DNA of 64,000 nt, taken from NCBI RefSeq assembly GCF_900103175.1, contig NZ_FNLF01000002.1, positions 4,416,136 to 4,480,135 of the forward strand, written 5' to 3'. Origin of the DNA: Tsukamurella pulmonis (GTDB lineage: Bacteria; Actinomycetota; Actinomycetes; Mycobacteriales; Mycobacteriaceae). Below, in pieces: positions 62,969 to 64,000 of the stretch. Position numbers and translations under genes: made by a program. Positions within the stretch are counted from its first letter, which is position 1. The number at the start of each line of letters is the position of its first letter. The notes under the pieces were generated by a model that saw only the letters and a list, made by a program, of their open reading frames with translations, searched no databases and had not been told where the DNA came from.

Positions 62969-64000
62969 TTAACGCGAAGTTGGCGGCTCGTCGGACGGCG
63001 GCCGCTCCCCCGCGGTGCCCCAGCGCGGGGCGCTCGCCGGCCGCACGGGCCGCCGGGCTGGGCCGTCGTTCCCCTGGTCCTGCGAGGGGCGCACCCAGCG
63101 GTTGGCCTGCTTGCGCTGCGCACCGCTGCCCCGGTCGTACGGGGGCGGCGGCAGCGGGCGGACCGGGCGCGACGGTGCGCGGGGCGGCACGGGCGGCGGG
63201 ACGTGTCCGGTCGGAACGGGAGCCGCCCCCGGCGCACCGGGTGCGGGTGCCTGGGCCGGCGATCCCGCCGGACGCGCGTGCCGGCCGGGCGGCTGGACAC
63301 CCGGGGACTGCGGCGGGAGGGGGGCCTGCGGCACGGCACCCGGTGCCAGCCGCGGGGGCGCGGGCACCTGCCGCGGCACCCGGGGCGCGGGCTGCGCCGG
63401 GGCGGACGCGGCGCTGGGCTGGGCCAGGACGTCGCAGTACCGCAGCTCCTCATCGGTCGGGTTGAGCAGCACGTCGAAGACGGGGCGGCGGCCGATCCGC
63501 ACGCGGACCGCGGTGGCGGCGACCTGCTCGACCACGATGTCGGCGTTGGCGCGCTCGGGGGCGCTACCGGGGGCGCGCAGGGTGAGCATGGTGCGCGCGG
63601 GCACGGAATCGACCGGGGCACCGTCGAAGACGGTGATGTCCGCAGGACGGCCGAGGGAACCGTCCGCGATGCGGAAGCGGGCCGGGTCGGCGAGGGTCGC
63701 CGCCAGCGTGCTCCACTGCGCCGGGCGGTCGGTGTGCACCACCACGGAGGCGCCCGCGCCGACGGAGCGCAGCAGCACCAGTTGCAGCGGGATCAGCTCG
63801 GTGGCGAACTCCGCGACCAGCGTCTCGGGGACGGGCGAACCGTCGAACAGGGGCAGCGCGACGGCGTCCGGACCGGAGACGCCCCAGACGGGACCGGCCG
63901 GGCCGACGGGGATCTCCACCGCACTCAGATCGCTCAACGGAGTCGAGGGCAGGTCGACGATGCTGGACCCGCCGCCCGGCAGGGTGCCGCGCAGCAGTTC
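62969..64000 (-). CDS. EccE-like type VII secretion protein, C-terminal part (continues past the window)
   Basis: Open without a start codon through the window edge, so 344 codons (343 residues plus stop) of a longer gene. The readable half has the EccE C-terminal pattern: ATELIPLQLVLLRSVGAGAS, VVVHTDRPAQWSTLAATL, ADITVFDGAPVDSV, then LLNPTDEELRYCDVLA. The last about 150 residues form a Pro/Arg-rich disordered tail ending in a TAA at 62969-62971; such a tail is unusual for EccE. EccE is a peripheral membrane component of ESX secretion channels. The kinase gene begins 66 bp downstream. The assignment relies on motif memory and should be treated as probable. Confidence 0.6.
   Translation of the reverse strand, partial: ELLRGTLPGGGSSIVDLPSTPLSDLSAVEIPVGPAGPVWGVSGPDAVALPLFDGSPVPETLVAEFATELIPLQLVLLRSVGAGASVVVHTDRPAQWSTLAATLADPARFRIADGSLGRPADITVFDGAPVDSVPARTMLTLRAPGSAPERANADIVVEQVAATAVRVRIGRRPVFDVLLNPTDEELRYCDVLAQPSAASAPAQPAPRVPRQVPAPPRLAPGAVPQAPLPPQSPGVQPPGRHARPAGSPAQAPAPGAPGAAPVPTGHVPPPVPPRAPSRPVRPLPPPPYDRGSGAQRKQANRWVRPSQDQGNDGPARRPVRPASAPRWGTAGERPPSDEPPTSR

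Noticed and set aside
1-64000. tRNA, rRNA or riboswitch genes
   Set aside because: No cloverleaf with conserved T-loop GTTCRANNC in a plausible context, no rRNA sequence and no recognisable riboswitch core was found by eye; a Rfam/tRNAscan run would be decisive.

Overview
The window is high-GC DNA whose gene content points to a mycolic-acid-containing actinomycete (order Mycobacteriales). It encodes an MmpL3-type trehalose monomycolate flippase, an LprG lipoprotein with a P55 exporter, EccA-like and EccE-like type VII secretion proteins, a Zmp1-type M13 protease, a DesA3-like desaturase with its reductase, and a GTP-dependent PEP carboxykinase. The order trmB / NYN protein / mmpL3 / flippase-like protein / M13 protease, with pckG on the opposite strand, resembles the Rv0198c-Rv0211 block of Mycobacterium tuberculosis. 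A Tsukamurella-like genome is my best guess, but this is inference. Genes are packed tightly: no gene-free stretch exceeds 300 bases, and the largest gap is 51163-51434. I see no rRNA, tRNA, CRISPR array, transposase or origin.

Layout. 1-3707: an edge-truncated FAD oxidoreductase, then an ABC exporter (ATPase plus FtsX-type permease). 3813-7881: a hypothetical protein, an EccA-like AAA+ ATPase, a MaoC/HadA-like protein and a FAD monooxygenase. 7968-9812: pckG. 9906-24854: a minus-strand block starting with lprG and p55, followed by two degenerate P-loop proteins, a small aspartate/glycine-repeat protein and a 3487-residue NRPS ending in a reductase domain. 24892-29420: trmB, NYN protein and mmpL3. 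29484-33401: a DoxX gene divergent from an operon of DsbA, CcdA, a CPVC membrane protein, a BlaI repressor and an M56 protease; four evenly phased operator half-sites lie between them. 33425-37446: two low-complexity small proteins, then desaturase and reductase genes divergent from a TetR gene. 37594-46033: secreted RNase with barstar, aspartase-family lyase, MacS-type two-component system, flippase-like protein, DUF3054, a degenerate penicillin-binding lipoprotein and a pirin. 46052-52064: CocE-type hydrolase, M13 protease, ANTAR regulator and HdeD-like protein. 52150-56922: fadB and fadA with a divergent double-TetR regulator. 56931-57944: a DUF559 gene bracketed by two 62-bp palindromic repeats. 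57955-64000: GlxA-type regulator with a cysteine hydrolase, then an operon of a Ser/Thr kinase fused to a siderophore-type binding domain, a DUF6319 protein and a nitroreductase, and finally a partial EccE-like gene.

Themes. Much of the window serves the cell envelope: mycolate and lipid export, desaturation, extracytoplasmic thiol chemistry and secretion. Overlapping GTGA or ATGA stop/start junctions recur and mark translationally coupled pairs. Several plus-strand genes have a TANNNT-like hexamer 6-7 nt before the start codon and no Shine-Dalgarno sequence, which suggests leaderless transcripts. The octamer GACGGTGC (either strand) is greatly over-represented throughout.
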